Assembly: GCF_001941965.1 (NCBI RefSeq)
Contig: NZ_MKZO01000007.1
Span: 1-64,000 of the forward strand
Direction: 5' to 3'
Length of the DNA stretch: 64,000 nt
Origin: Pseudomonas putida
GTDB lineage: Bacteria > Pseudomonadota > Gammaproteobacteria > Pseudomonadales > Pseudomonadaceae
Shown here: positions 25,880 through 33,965 of the stretch, piece by piece
Layout of the letters: each line of letters begins with the position of its first letter
Numbering within the stretch: position 1 is the first letter of the stretch
Translations under genes and position numbers: made by a program
The notes under the pieces: model-generated
What the model saw: the letters and a program-made list of their open reading frames with translations, nothing else
Database searches by the model: none
What the model was told of the DNA's origin: nothing

Positions 25880-27097
25880 ATGCATCCGCAACGCACTGCC
25901 TTGCACAACGAGCTGCACGCCCGCCCGTCGCTGTATTTCGACGCGCCGGCCCATGTCTTCCACCTGGCCTTCGTCGGCACCGCGCAGCAGTGCGACGCCC
26001 TGCTCCGCCGCTGCTGCCCGGATGCGGGCAATACCGATGCGGTTCAGGGCATTACCCGCTTCGATGGCTGCCCATTCAAGTGGGAGCGGCATTCCGAGTT
26101 CTTTACCCTGACCCTGGTGCGTCCGGCCGACAGCAGCGCGCCGGACTGGAGCGAACTGCCCGCCGCCCTCGCCGAAGCCATCGCCCCCTGGCGTGACCTG
26201 ATCATCAATGCCATGCAGGTGCTGGTGCGCGAGGAAGACGGGCTGCAACTGGCCCGGTATGGCTTCAAGGACCCGGCCGGTTCCAGCGTCGGCGGCGGCG
26301 ATGCCGTGGCGTGGAGCGACTTTCGCCTCGACGAACAGGGCAATAATCGCCTGCTGTTCGTCAATCGCCGCCTGAATGCCTACCGCCTGGGCCGGATGAT
26401 CCGCCGCCTGCTGGAAATCGAGACCTATCGGATGATGGCGTCACTGGCGTTGAGCACGGCCAAGGATCTGGGCCCGCAACTGGATGGCTTCGACCGTACG
26501 CTGGTGCACCTGTCGCAGCGCAACGCCGGGGCCAGCGGGGTACAAGCCAAGGTGTTGCTGGAGGATATCGCCGAGCTGTCACGCCAGGTGGTGGCCGGGA
26601 CGGTGAAGAGCCGGCATCGCTTCAGCGCGACCCAGGCCTATGCGCAACTGGTGTTCGAGCGGTTGGCGGAGTTGCGTGAAGGGCATGTGGATGATTGCCA
26701 GCGCCTGGGCATCTTCATCGAGCGGCGCTTCAAGCCGACGGTGCGCTATTGCGCGGCGACGGAACAGCGCCTGGATCACCTGGCCAAGGGCGTGGCCAAC
26801 CTCGGCGACCTGCTGCAGGCGCGGGTGCAGGTGGAGATGGAGGAACAGAACGTGGAGATCCTGCGCGGGCTGAATGCCCGGGCGGAGTCGCAGATCAAGA
26901 TCCAGCGGGCGGTTGAAGGCTTGTCGATCATTGCGATCACCTATTACTTGCTGAGCCTGTTCAAGCTGCTGTATGCGGGGCTGGATACCCTTGGGGCGCA
27001 TATTGCGCCGAAGGATGCCCTGGTGGGGCTGGCGCCGGTGGTGGGGTTGATCCTGGGGGTGATCCTGTTGCGGATCAGGAAGGCCAAGCAGCATTGA
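25880..27097 (+). CDS. DUF3422 family protein with C-terminal membrane anchors
   Basis: The 405-residue protein carries the DUF3422 signatures RTALHNELHARPSLYF at the N-terminus and KWERHSEFFTLTL near residues 67-79, then a long helical region. Two predicted membrane segments lie at the C-terminus (IIAITYYLLSLFKLLYAG and LVGLAPVVGLILGVILL) and it ends IRKAKQH. The family is widespread in Proteobacteria and has no assigned function. It stands between the amino acid permease and a REP pair. The length is normal for the family. Confidence 0.9.
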   Translation: MHPQRTALHNELHARPSLYFDAPAHVFHLAFVGTAQQCDALLRRCCPDAGNTDAVQGITRFDGCPFKWERHSEFFTLTLVRPADSSAPDWSELPAALAEAIAPWRDLIINAMQVLVREEDGLQLARYGFKDPAGSSVGGGDAVAWSDFRLDEQGNNRLLFVNRRLNAYRLGRMIRRLLEIETYRMMASLALSTAKDLGPQLDGFDRTLVHLSQRNAGASGVQAKVLLEDIAELSRQVVAGTVKSRHRFSATQAYAQLVFERLAELREGHVDDCQRLGIFIERRFKPTVRYCAATEQRLDHLAKGVANLGDLLQARVQVEMEEQNVEILRGLNARAESQIKIQRAVEGLSIIAITYYLLSLFKLLYAGLDTLGAHIAPKDALVGLAPVVGLILGVILLRIRKAKQH

Positions 27098-27118
27098 AAT
27101 CTCAAGGCTGATGGAAAA

Positions 27119-27211
27119 CCCTGTGGGAGCTGGCTTGCCAGCGATTTGGCCGGCACTGACGAAGATGTTGTCAGGTCGGGCCTCATCGCTGGCAAGCCAG
27201 CTCCCACAGGG
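27119..27211. repeat. REP pair, inward orientation, with inner stem
   Basis: GTGGGAGCTGGCTTGCCAGC is followed by a centre containing CTGAC and GTCAG arms, then the inverse REP. It sits between the convergent ends of the DUF3422 and GabP-like genes. Confidence 0.88.
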
Positions 27212-27229
27212 TCAGCGGCGCCTAAGCGA

Positions 27230-28651
27230 TCAGGCAGCAGCCTGCTTCAGGGCGCGCTGGTGCACGATCACACCGATCAGCGCCACGACAATCGCCGCCA
27301 CGCCGGTGGACACCACCAACACCTGGTACTCCTCGACGAACGCCATGGTCACCAGGCAGCCGACGATGAACACGATGCTCAGGTAGGTCAGCCACGGGAA
27401 CAGCCACATTTTCAGGCGGATCTGCTTGCCTTCGGCTTCCAGCTTGCGGCGCATCTTCAGTTGCGAGCAGGCGATCACCAGGTAGACGAGCATGGCGATC
27501 ATGCCGGTGGTGTTCATCAGGGTGTCCAGCACGTCCTTCGGACGCAGGGCCTCGTTGAAGTTGATCAGGGCGCAGATGATCGCGATCGAGCACGAGCCGA
27601 TGATGGCGAATACCGGTACGCCGGTGCCGGCACGGGTCATCTTGAAGATCTTCGGCGCGTCGCCACGGGTGGCCAGGGAGAACAGCATGCGCGACGCGGT
27701 GTAGTGGGCCGAGATCAGGCAGCTGCTGACCGAGGTCAGGACCACGAAGTTCATCACGAACTCGGCGCCCGGGATGCCCAGCAGTTCCAGGGTACGGCGG
27801 TACGAGCCATAGCCCGAGGTGCCCATCAGCGGGTCGTTCCACGGTACCAGGCAGACGATCAGGAAGATCGAGCCGATGTAGAACAGGCACACGCGCCAGA
27901 CAACTGAGTTGGTCGCTTTGACGATCTGACCAGCCGGGTCTTTCGACTCGGAAGCGGCGATGGTGACGATTTCCGCACCGAGGAAGGCGAACATCGCCCC
28001 GAGCATCGCCACCACCACCGACTCGATGCCGTTGGGCATGAAGCCGCCATGGGCAGTCAGGTTGGCCATGCCGCTGACTTCACCGGTTGGCCAGAAGTTC
28101 ATCACTGCCGCCGTGCACACCACCAGGAAGCAGACGATCGCCACCACCTTGATCAGGGCGAACCAGAACTCGAACTCGCCGTAGTGCTTGACGTTGAAGA
28201 AGTTGACGCAGATCAGCGCCAGGGTCGCCATCAGGACGAAGCTGTTGATGCTGACCGAGGGGAACCAGCCATGCAGGATCTTGCCGGCGACGTAGGCTTC
28301 CCAGGCCATCAGGATCACCCAGTAACCCCAGTACAACCAGCCGATGGTGAAGCCCGCCCAGCGCCCGATGGCACGTTCGGCATAGGTGGAGAAGGAGCCG
28401 GTGTCCGGCGAGGAGGTCGCCATCTCACCGAGCATGCGCATGATCAGCACCACCAGGATGCCGCCGGCGAGGTACGCCAGCACTGCAGCCGGGCCGGCGC
28501 TGTGGATCACGCTGCCGGAACCGACGAACAGTGCGCCGCCGATGACCCCGGCGATCGACATCATGGTCAGGTGGCGCGATTTGAGCGAAGCCGCCAGCTT
28601 GCTCTCGTTCTCCGACTTCGCTGCCGAAGTCGATGTGGATGTTGCGTCCAT
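27230..28651 (-). CDS. GABA permease-like amino acid transporter (AAT family)
   Basis: The 473-residue protein has 12 membrane segments and the AAT signature LKSRHLTMMSIAGVIGGALF followed by VGSGSVI. It also has FAFLGAEIVTIAASESKDP in the central consensus region and SVSSCLISAHYTASRMLF. It most resembles GabP-type permeases for 4-aminobutyrate or related omega-amino acids. It is divergent from a MocR-type (GntR plus aminotransferase) regulator, a family that often controls GABA or amino acid metabolism, so that protein may regulate it. Confidence 0.9.
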   Translation of the reverse strand: MDATSTSTSAAKSENESKLAASLKSRHLTMMSIAGVIGGALFVGSGSVIHSAGPAAVLAYLAGGILVVLIMRMLGEMATSSPDTGSFSTYAERAIGRWAGFTIGWLYWGYWVILMAWEAYVAGKILHGWFPSVSINSFVLMATLALICVNFFNVKHYGEFEFWFALIKVVAIVCFLVVCTAAVMNFWPTGEVSGMANLTAHGGFMPNGIESVVVAMLGAMFAFLGAEIVTIAASESKDPAGQIVKATNSVVWRVCLFYIGSIFLIVCLVPWNDPLMGTSGYGSYRRTLELLGIPGAEFVMNFVVLTSVSSCLISAHYTASRMLFSLATRGDAPKIFKMTRAGTGVPVFAIIGSCSIAIICALINFNEALRPKDVLDTLMNTTGMIAMLVYLVIACSQLKMRRKLEAEGKQIRLKMWLFPWLTYLSIVFIVGCLVTMAFVEEYQVLVVSTGVAAIVVALIGVIVHQRALKQAAA

Positions 28652-29105
28652 CAGTGGTCTACCCCGTGTTCTTTTTATCCAAGGAAACTCGACAGGGGCG
28701 CGACCTGAGGTCGCACCCCTTGTTGCATCAGCTGCTCTGATTTGACGTGCACGACGCTGCCGGAACCGACGAACGGCTATGTGCTGGCAGCTTGTTGTCG
28801 CGCCCGGGCTCGTCCGCTAAGCCCGGAAAGTTACTGCGAAGACACTGCGCACGGCCCTTGCGGGCAACGGCAACAGCGGGTGAGACGCGGAGAATGATCC
28901 CCACCTCGGGAATTTGTGGTCCGACGAGCGGTTGTTCATGAAGCTTCACGGCTTTGATCTAGCGGTAACTGATACCTAATGTAAAAATGTCCGGCCTCAA
29001 GAGCCATGCACAGTGCCCACTGATTGTCACTGCACTGTACAGGTCGTCATTGCAATACAGCGCATGCGCGGCCGGCGTTACGCTCACCCAAGGCACCGTT
29101 TTCCC
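28652..29105. promoter_or_regulatory. Divergent gabP-like/mocR intergenic region with leader hairpin and gene-fragment repeat
   Basis: The 454 bases hold a stem (AGGGGCGCGACC then GGTCGCACCCCTT, 28694-28722) in the leader of the permease. A ~20-base exact copy of permease coding sequence (GCTGCCGGAACCGACGAAC), found at 28511-28529 in the gene, recurs at ~28755-28773 here. Close to the mocR side, TGCACTGTACAGG (29031 onward) and the downstream TTGCAATACAG are candidate regulator half-sites. No gene is visible. Confidence 0.5.
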
Positions 29106-30533
29106 ATGTTCGAACTCCGCCCCGACGCCTCGCCTCCCCTGGTCAACCAGATCATCAACGGACTGCGCGACGCGATCGAGAACCAGACCCTCAAGCCCGG
29201 CGCCAAGGTGCCGTCGATCCGCGCGTTCGCGGCGAAATACTCGGTGAGCACCTTCACCGTGGTGGAAGCCTACGACCGCCTGGTGGCCCAGGGCCTGCTG
29301 GTCAGCCGCGGCACCGCCGGGTTCTTCGTCAACCGCGCCGCCGGCGACCTGCTGGAGGCCCAGGCCAGCGAGCCGGACACGGCCAAGCCGGCGTTCAACT
29401 CCGAGTGGTACCTGCAACAGATCTTCGAGAGCCGGCAACTGGCGTTCAAGCCAGGCTGCGGCTGGCTGCCCAACGACTGGATGTTCGAGGACGGCCTGCG
29501 CCGCGGGCTGCGCCAGGTCGCCAGCAGCGTGCTGGAACTGAGCGGCTACGGCGACCCCATGGGCCTGGCCGAACTGCGCACCCTGACCGCGCAGAACCTG
29601 CAGCAGGACCTGCGCATCGTCGTGCCGCCCAACCAGCTGATGCTCACCCACGGCGCCAGCCAGGCCCTCGACCTCGCGGTGCGGACCCTGGTGCGCCCCG
29701 GGGACGTGGTGCTGGTGGATGACCCCGGTTACCCCAACCTGATGAGCATCCTGCGTTTCCAGGGCGCGACCCTGGTCGGCGTGCCGCGCACGCCCAACGG
29801 CTACGACCTCGATCACCTGGAGCGCCTGCTCGACCAATACCGGCCGACGGTGTTCTTCACCCAGCCGCACCTGCACAGCCCGACCTGCACCCGCACGCCG
29901 CTGGTACAGCTGCACCGCCTGCTGCAACTGGCGACCCAGCATGGTTTCCGCCTGGTGGAGAACAACCTCTACGCCGACATGATCGAGGAGCCCCTGCCCT
30001 GCCTGACCAGCCTCGACCACCTGCAGCAGGTGGTGTACGTCGGCAGCTACTCGAAAAGCATCTCGCCCAACGTGCGGGTCGGCTACATGCTGGCCAACCC
30101 GGAGCTGATGCAGCAGTTGCTGCAACTGAAGATGCGTTCGGGGCTGACCACCTCCCAGGTGATGGAACGGGTGGTGTATGCGGCGATCACCGACGGGCGC
30201 TGGCGCAAGCACCTCAAGCGCCTGCGCCAGCGTCTGGCCGAAGCGCACCAGGAAGTGGGCCGGCAACTGGCGCGGCTGGGTTTCGAGCGCTTTATCGACA
30301 GCGACGAAGGCATGTACATCTGGACCCGCCACCCGGCCATCCCCGACAGCGCCGCGCTGCTCGACGACGCGCTGGACCAGGGCATCATGCTCGGGCCAGG
30401 GCAGTTGTTCATGGTCGATAGCCAGGCGACCGGGTGGATGCGGTTCAATGTGGCGTTCAGTACCGATCCGGCGTTGTGGGAGCAGTTGGAGAAGCTGCTG
30501 GTCAAGCATATTCGAGCGGTGAAAGACCGCTAG
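29106..30533 (+). CDS. MocR-family regulator (GntR HTH fused to PLP aminotransferase-like domain)
   Basis: The 475-residue protein has an N-terminal GntR winged helix (PLVNQIINGLRDAIENQTLK through VSTFTVVEAYDRLVAQGLL, residues ~10-70). A fold-type I aminotransferase-like domain follows, with the PLP Lys at ~317 in GSYSKSISPNVRVGYM. MocR regulators sense PLP adducts of amino acids, usually as activators. The ATG at 29106 follows the classic MocR start (MFELRPDASPPLVNQI). Divergence from the GabP-like permease suggests that gene as the target. Confidence 0.92.
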   Translation: MFELRPDASPPLVNQIINGLRDAIENQTLKPGAKVPSIRAFAAKYSVSTFTVVEAYDRLVAQGLLVSRGTAGFFVNRAAGDLLEAQASEPDTAKPAFNSEWYLQQIFESRQLAFKPGCGWLPNDWMFEDGLRRGLRQVASSVLELSGYGDPMGLAELRTLTAQNLQQDLRIVVPPNQLMLTHGASQALDLAVRTLVRPGDVVLVDDPGYPNLMSILRFQGATLVGVPRTPNGYDLDHLERLLDQYRPTVFFTQPHLHSPTCTRTPLVQLHRLLQLATQHGFRLVENNLYADMIEEPLPCLTSLDHLQQVVYVGSYSKSISPNVRVGYMLANPELMQQLLQLKMRSGLTTSQVMERVVYAAITDGRWRKHLKRLRQRLAEAHQEVGRQLARLGFERFIDSDEGMYIWTRHPAIPDSAALLDDALDQGIMLGPGQLFMVDSQATGWMRFNVAFSTDPALWEQLEKLLVKHIRAVKDR

Positions 30534-30549
30534 ACCTTCTTCGCTTGGT

Positions 30550-30634
30550 CCGGCCTCATCGCTGGCAAGCCAGCTCCCACAGGGTTCGGCAGCGCCGCGG
30601 ACACTGTGGGAGCTGGCTTGCCAGCGATGAGGCC
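30550..30634. repeat. REP pair, outward orientation
   Basis: CATCGCTGGCAAGCCAGC-TCCCACAG followed ~19 bases later by its inverse ending CCAGCGATGAGGCC. It lies downstream of the mocR gene. Confidence 0.86.
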
Positions 30635-30701
30635 CTCCAGAGCAACAGATGATCCGGCAGGTGGTCTACCTTTCTCCAAGGCCCCGACACAGACCGCCCC
30701 C

Positions 30702-31172
30702 ATGTCCCGATCCTCCTACAACCGCACCACCACCGCCCTCGGCATGGCCGCGCTGATCCTGGCCTCGGCCCTGCTCGGCCTGCCCTACTGGCGCGAGGAG
30801 TTCGCCATGGCCGACCTCAGCACCGGCAGCGGCGAGACCCATAGCGAACGGCTCGCCGACGGCAGCCAGCTGACGTTGTCCGCCGACTCCTCGGTTACCC
30901 TGCAATTCAGCGAAGATCCCCACCAGATCCACCTGATCGCCGGCCAGATCCTCCTGGAAGCCGGCTCCTCTCCGCTCCAGGTCATCACCCCGCAAACCCG
31001 CATCGACACCCATGACGCCCACCTGCAGATCGAATATTTGCAAGGCACCACCCGCATCCGCCAGCTTGCCGGCAGCAGCCGGATCGGCGATCAGCTGACC
31101 CTGAACGCCCACCAGCAGGTGCAGGTGACCGACGCCGGCATCGAGCCGGTGCAGGCGACCTCGTCGCAATAA
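30702..31172 (+). CDS. Orphan FecR-like periplasmic domain protein
   Basis: The 156-residue protein has one N-terminal membrane or signal segment (TTTALGMAALILASALLGLP). The core resembles the FecR periplasmic domain: ETHSERLADGSQLTLSADSS, HQIHLIAGQILLEAG and a final TLNAHQQVQVTDAGI. Normal FecR proteins are ~320 residues with a cytoplasmic anti-sigma part and sit beside an ECF sigma gene; neither is present. The protein may be a shortened derivative with an envelope-sensing role, or a relic. The start is uncertain because no good ribosome site is seen and the frame upstream runs through REP DNA. Confidence 0.6.
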   Translation: MSRSSYNRTTTALGMAALILASALLGLPYWREEFAMADLSTGSGETHSERLADGSQLTLSADSSVTLQFSEDPHQIHLIAGQILLEAGSSPLQVITPQTRIDTHDAHLQIEYLQGTTRIRQLAGSSRIGDQLTLNAHQQVQVTDAGIEPVQATSSQ

Positions 31173-31273
31173 GTGCAGTTCCTGTCGCCGGGGGCAGAAA
31201 AAGGTCGAATGTCCGCTTGCGAAAGCGCGCGCTAGGATCGGCGGATCCAAAAAGAAAGACAGAGGCCGGTTTC

Positions 31274-32032
31274 ATGACAAGCGCGACATTCAAGGATCAT
31301 TTCTCCAGCGGCTCGGCCGGTTACGCGGCCTATCGTCCGAGCTACCCGCTGGAACTGATCGACGAACTGACCAGCATCAGTCCCGGCACCGGCCGGGTGC
31401 TGGACTGCGGTTGCGGCACCGGGCAACTGTCGGTGCTGCTGGCCGAGCGTTTCGACGAGGTCATCGCCACCGACGCCAGCGCCGCGCAGATTGCTGCCGC
31501 CGAGCCCCGCGAAGGCGTGGTCTACCGCACCGCCCTGGCCGAAGACAGCGGCCTGGCGGACGCCAGCGTCGACCTGATCACCGTGGCCCAGGCCGCCCAC
31601 TGGCTGGATCTGGACAAGTTCTACGCCGAAGCCCGGCGCATCGCCCGGCCACAGGCGGCCGTGGCCCTGATCACCTATGGCGTGCTGCACCTGGAAGGCG
31701 GGCTGGACCGGCACCTGCACGATTTCTACTACCAGGCCATCGCGCCCTACTGGCCGGCGGAGCGCCGCCATGTGGAAACCGGCTACCGCGACCTGCCCTT
31801 CCCCTTTACACCCATCGAGGTGCCGCCCCAGGTGATCGAGATGCGCTGGACCTTGCCGCAACTGGTGGGCTACCTGAATACCTGGTCGGCGGTGAAGGCA
31901 GCGCAGCGGGCGCTGGGAGTCAATCCGGTGGACGCCCTGGCCAAGGCGCTGGGTGAGGAATGGGGTGATCCGGCAACGCGGCGGCTGGTGACCTGGCCGC
32001 TGACAATCCGCGCTGGACGCCTCCACGACTAA
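31274..32032 (+). CDS. Class I SAM-dependent methyltransferase
   Basis: The 252-residue protein starts MTSATFKDHFSSGSAGYAAYR and has motif I VLDCGCGTGQLSVLLAERF at residues 42-60, an acidic residue after strand 2 (VIATDASAAQI) and a motif-IV region LITVAQAAHWLDLDKFYAEA. This matches the Methyltransf_11/25 type that is often annotated near ubiquinone or trans-aconitate methyltransferases. The 19-residue upstream extension is dropped as untypical. The substrate is unknown. A long REP palindrome begins at its stop codon. Confidence 0.88.
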   Translation: MTSATFKDHFSSGSAGYAAYRPSYPLELIDELTSISPGTGRVLDCGCGTGQLSVLLAERFDEVIATDASAAQIAAAEPREGVVYRTALAEDSGLADASVDLITVAQAAHWLDLDKFYAEARRIARPQAAVALITYGVLHLEGGLDRHLHDFYYQAIAPYWPAERRHVETGYRDLPFPFTPIEVPPQVIEMRWTLPQLVGYLNTWSAVKAAQRALGVNPVDALAKALGEEWGDPATRRLVTWPLTIRAGRLHD

Positions 32033-32155
32033 CCTGTGGGAGCTGCGGTTCGGCGCTCCGACTTGCCAGCGATTTGGCCGGTACTGACAAAGGTGTTGTC
32101 AGGTCTGACCTCATCGCTGGCAAGTCGGAGCGCCGAACCGCAGCTCCCACAGGGT
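32033..32155. repeat. Long REP palindrome with matched insertions in both arms
   Basis: The left arm reads CCTGTGGGAGCT, then an extra module GCGGTTCGGCGCTCCGAC, then TTGCCAGCGA. The right arm is the exact inverse, including the extra module. The centre contains CTGAC and GTCAG as in the other inward pairs. It separates the methyltransferase from the stressosome operon. Confidence 0.88.
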
Positions 32156-32345
32156 TCTCGGCAATCCGCAGAAATGTGAACAAAATCTCCTCTTCCCCCA
32201 CGGAACCATTTGCACAGCGCAATGATCCGAGTTCAATTCCCACGGATACTGGCAATCCGCCCAGCACTTTTTCCCAAGGCAGTGCTACTGTCCAAAAGCC
32301 GGCACACACAGAGAACCGGCCATCATTCCCAGGAGCAACACGCAC

Positions 32346-33197
32346 ATGGCAGCACTCAGTTCCAGCACGCTCGACGCGATCAAGGCCCAGCGCACCCAAC
32401 TGCTCGGGGAATGGACCCGGGACCTGGAGGACAAGGGCGCCACGCGCAACCTCAAGGAACAGGACCTGCAGCAACAGACCAGCGAATTCCTCCAATTGCT
32501 GATCAGCAGCATGGAAACCAGGACCGGCGAGAACATCAACACCACCGGCTGGGACGAGATCCGCCAGTTCCTCGAAAAACTCTCCAACAGCCGCGCCCTG
32601 CTCGGCCACGACTCGCACCAGACCGCCTATTTCATCTTCGCCCTCAAGGGCCCGCTGTTCGCCCTGCTGCAAAAGCACTTCAGCGACGAACCGGCAACCC
32701 TGGCCGAACAGCTCTGGGCGATCTCGGAACTGCTCGACTCCCTGGGCATGCACACCATCCGCACCTTCCAGCGCTCGCGCGAGGCGGTGATCAAGCGCCA
32801 GCAGGAAGAACTGCTGGAGCTCTCGACCCCGGTGGTCAAGCTCTGGGATGGCATCCTCGCCCTGCCGATGATCGGCACCCTCGACTCCCAGCGCACCCAG
32901 GTGGTGATGGAGTCGCTGCTGCAACGCATCGTCGATACCGGCGCGGAAATCGCCATCGTCGATATCACCGGCGTGCCGACCGTCGACACCCTGGTGGCCC
33001 AGCACCTGCTCAAAACCGTCACCGCCATCCGCCTGATGGGTGCGGACTGCATCATCAGCGGCGTGCGTCCGCAGATCGCCCAGACCATCGTCCACCTCGG
33101 CCTCGACCTGCAGGGCGTGACCACCAAGGCCAACCTGGCCGACGCCCTCAAGCTCGCGCTGTCGCGCCTCGGCGTCAGCGCCGTGAAAGCGGGCTGA
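32346..33197 (+). CDS. RsbR-like STAS co-antagonist (stressosome scaffold)
   Basis: The 283-residue protein has an all-helical N-terminal sensory half (RsbRD_N-like, ~1-150) and a C-terminal STAS domain (~157-275) opening LLELSTPVVKLWDGILALP. In B. subtilis RsbR the two kinase targets are T171 and T205. Here the aligned positions are Ser181 (TLDSQRTQ) and Thr215 (TGVPTVDTLVAQHL), also 34 apart. RsbR paralogues build the 1.8-MDa stressosome with RsbS and hold RsbT until stress. It is the first gene of a six-gene operon. Confidence 0.92.
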   Translation: MAALSSSTLDAIKAQRTQLLGEWTRDLEDKGATRNLKEQDLQQQTSEFLQLLISSMETRTGENINTTGWDEIRQFLEKLSNSRALLGHDSHQTAYFIFALKGPLFALLQKHFSDEPATLAEQLWAISELLDSLGMHTIRTFQRSREAVIKRQQEELLELSTPVVKLWDGILALPMIGTLDSQRTQVVMESLLQRIVDTGAEIAIVDITGVPTVDTLVAQHLLKTVTAIRLMGADCIISGVRPQIAQTIVHLGLDLQGVTTKANLADALKLALSRLGVSAVKAG

Positions 33198-33201
33198 AGC
33201 C

Positions 33202-33564
33202 ATGGAACGCATCCCGATCCTGCAAATGGGCGAGTACCTGCTGGTGACCATCCAGGTCGACATGCACGACCAGCTCGCCCTCACCCTCCAGGAAGACCTG
33301 GCCGAACGCATCAGCCGCACGTCGGCCAAGGGCGTGCTCATCGATATTTCCGCGCTGGACATGGTCGATTCCTTTATCGGCCGGATGATCGGCACCATCT
33401 CCGGGCTGTCGCGGATCATGGACGCGCAGACCGTGCTGGTGGGCATGCAGCCTTCGGTGGCGATCACCCTGGTGGAACTGGGCATGACCCTGCCGGGGGT
33501 GAGCACCGCGCTCAACGTCGAGCGCGGCATGCAGAAACTTCGCGACCGGATAGCACACTCATGA
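33202..33564 (+). CDS. RsbS-like STAS antagonist
   Basis: The 120-residue single STAS domain protein begins MERIPILQMGEYLLVTIQVD, very close to RsbS. The phosphorylation site of RsbS (Ser59 in VDSFxxR) is conserved as Ser57 in MVDSFIGRMIG. In the stressosome RsbS binds and sequesters the RsbT kinase until phosphorylated. It starts four bases after the RsbR-like gene and overlaps the next gene by 4 bp, so expression is stoichiometrically coupled. Confidence 0.93.
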   Translation: MERIPILQMGEYLLVTIQVDMHDQLALTLQEDLAERISRTSAKGVLIDISALDMVDSFIGRMIGTISGLSRIMDAQTVLVGMQPSVAITLVELGMTLPGVSTALNVERGMQKLRDRIAHS

Positions 33565-33965
33565 ACCTGCGCAGCAGCGGCACCCAGGCAGTGCGCCTGG
33601 AGCAGGACGTGGTCCTGGCCCGGCAGACCGCACGCAAGCTGGCCACCGAGTGCGGCATGCGCCTGATCGACCAGACCAAGCTGGTCACCGCGGTCAGCGA
33701 GCTGGCGCGCAACACCGTGGTCTATGGCGGCGGTGGCGATATGGACTGGCAAGTGCTGGAAGACATCGGCCGGGTCGGCCTGCGCCTGAGCTTCCGCGAC
33801 CAGGGCCCGGGCATTGCCGATATCCGCCTGGCCATGACCGACGGCTGGACCTCCGGCGGCGGCCTCGGCCTGGGCCTGACCGGCGCCAAGCGCCTGGTAG
33901 ACGAATTCGACCTGCAAACCGCGCCCGGCGAGGGCACCTGCGTGACGATTACCCGATGGACTTGA
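33561..33965 (+). CDS. RsbT-like serine/threonine kinase (switch protein)
   Basis: The 134-residue GHKL ATPase has the N-box AVSELARNTVVYGGGG (Glu47, Asn51), the G1 motif DQGPGIADI (from Asp80) and the G2 loop GGGLGLGLTGAKRLVD. It is the length and layout of RsbT. It would phosphorylate the RsbR- and RsbS-like STAS domains and then leave to act on a downstream partner. No RsbU-type phosphatase with the RsbT-binding N-domain follows; instead a phosphatase with its own GHKL domain and two histidine kinases do. Confidence 0.93.
   Translation: MNLRSSGTQAVRLEQDVVLARQTARKLATECGMRLIDQTKLVTAVSELARNTVVYGGGGDMDWQVLEDIGRVGLRLSFRDQGPGIADIRLAMTDGWTSGGGLGLGLTGAKRLVDEFDLQTAPGEGTCVTITRWT

Noticed and set aside
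28694..28722. Riboswitch in the leader of the GabP-like gene
   Set aside because: Only one simple imperfect stem is visible and no known aptamer consensus could be recognised.
30606..30701. N-terminal extension of the FecR-like protein
   Set aside because: The extension is encoded by a REP element (peptide MGAGLPAMRP recurs at other REP copies), so it is not real coding sequence.
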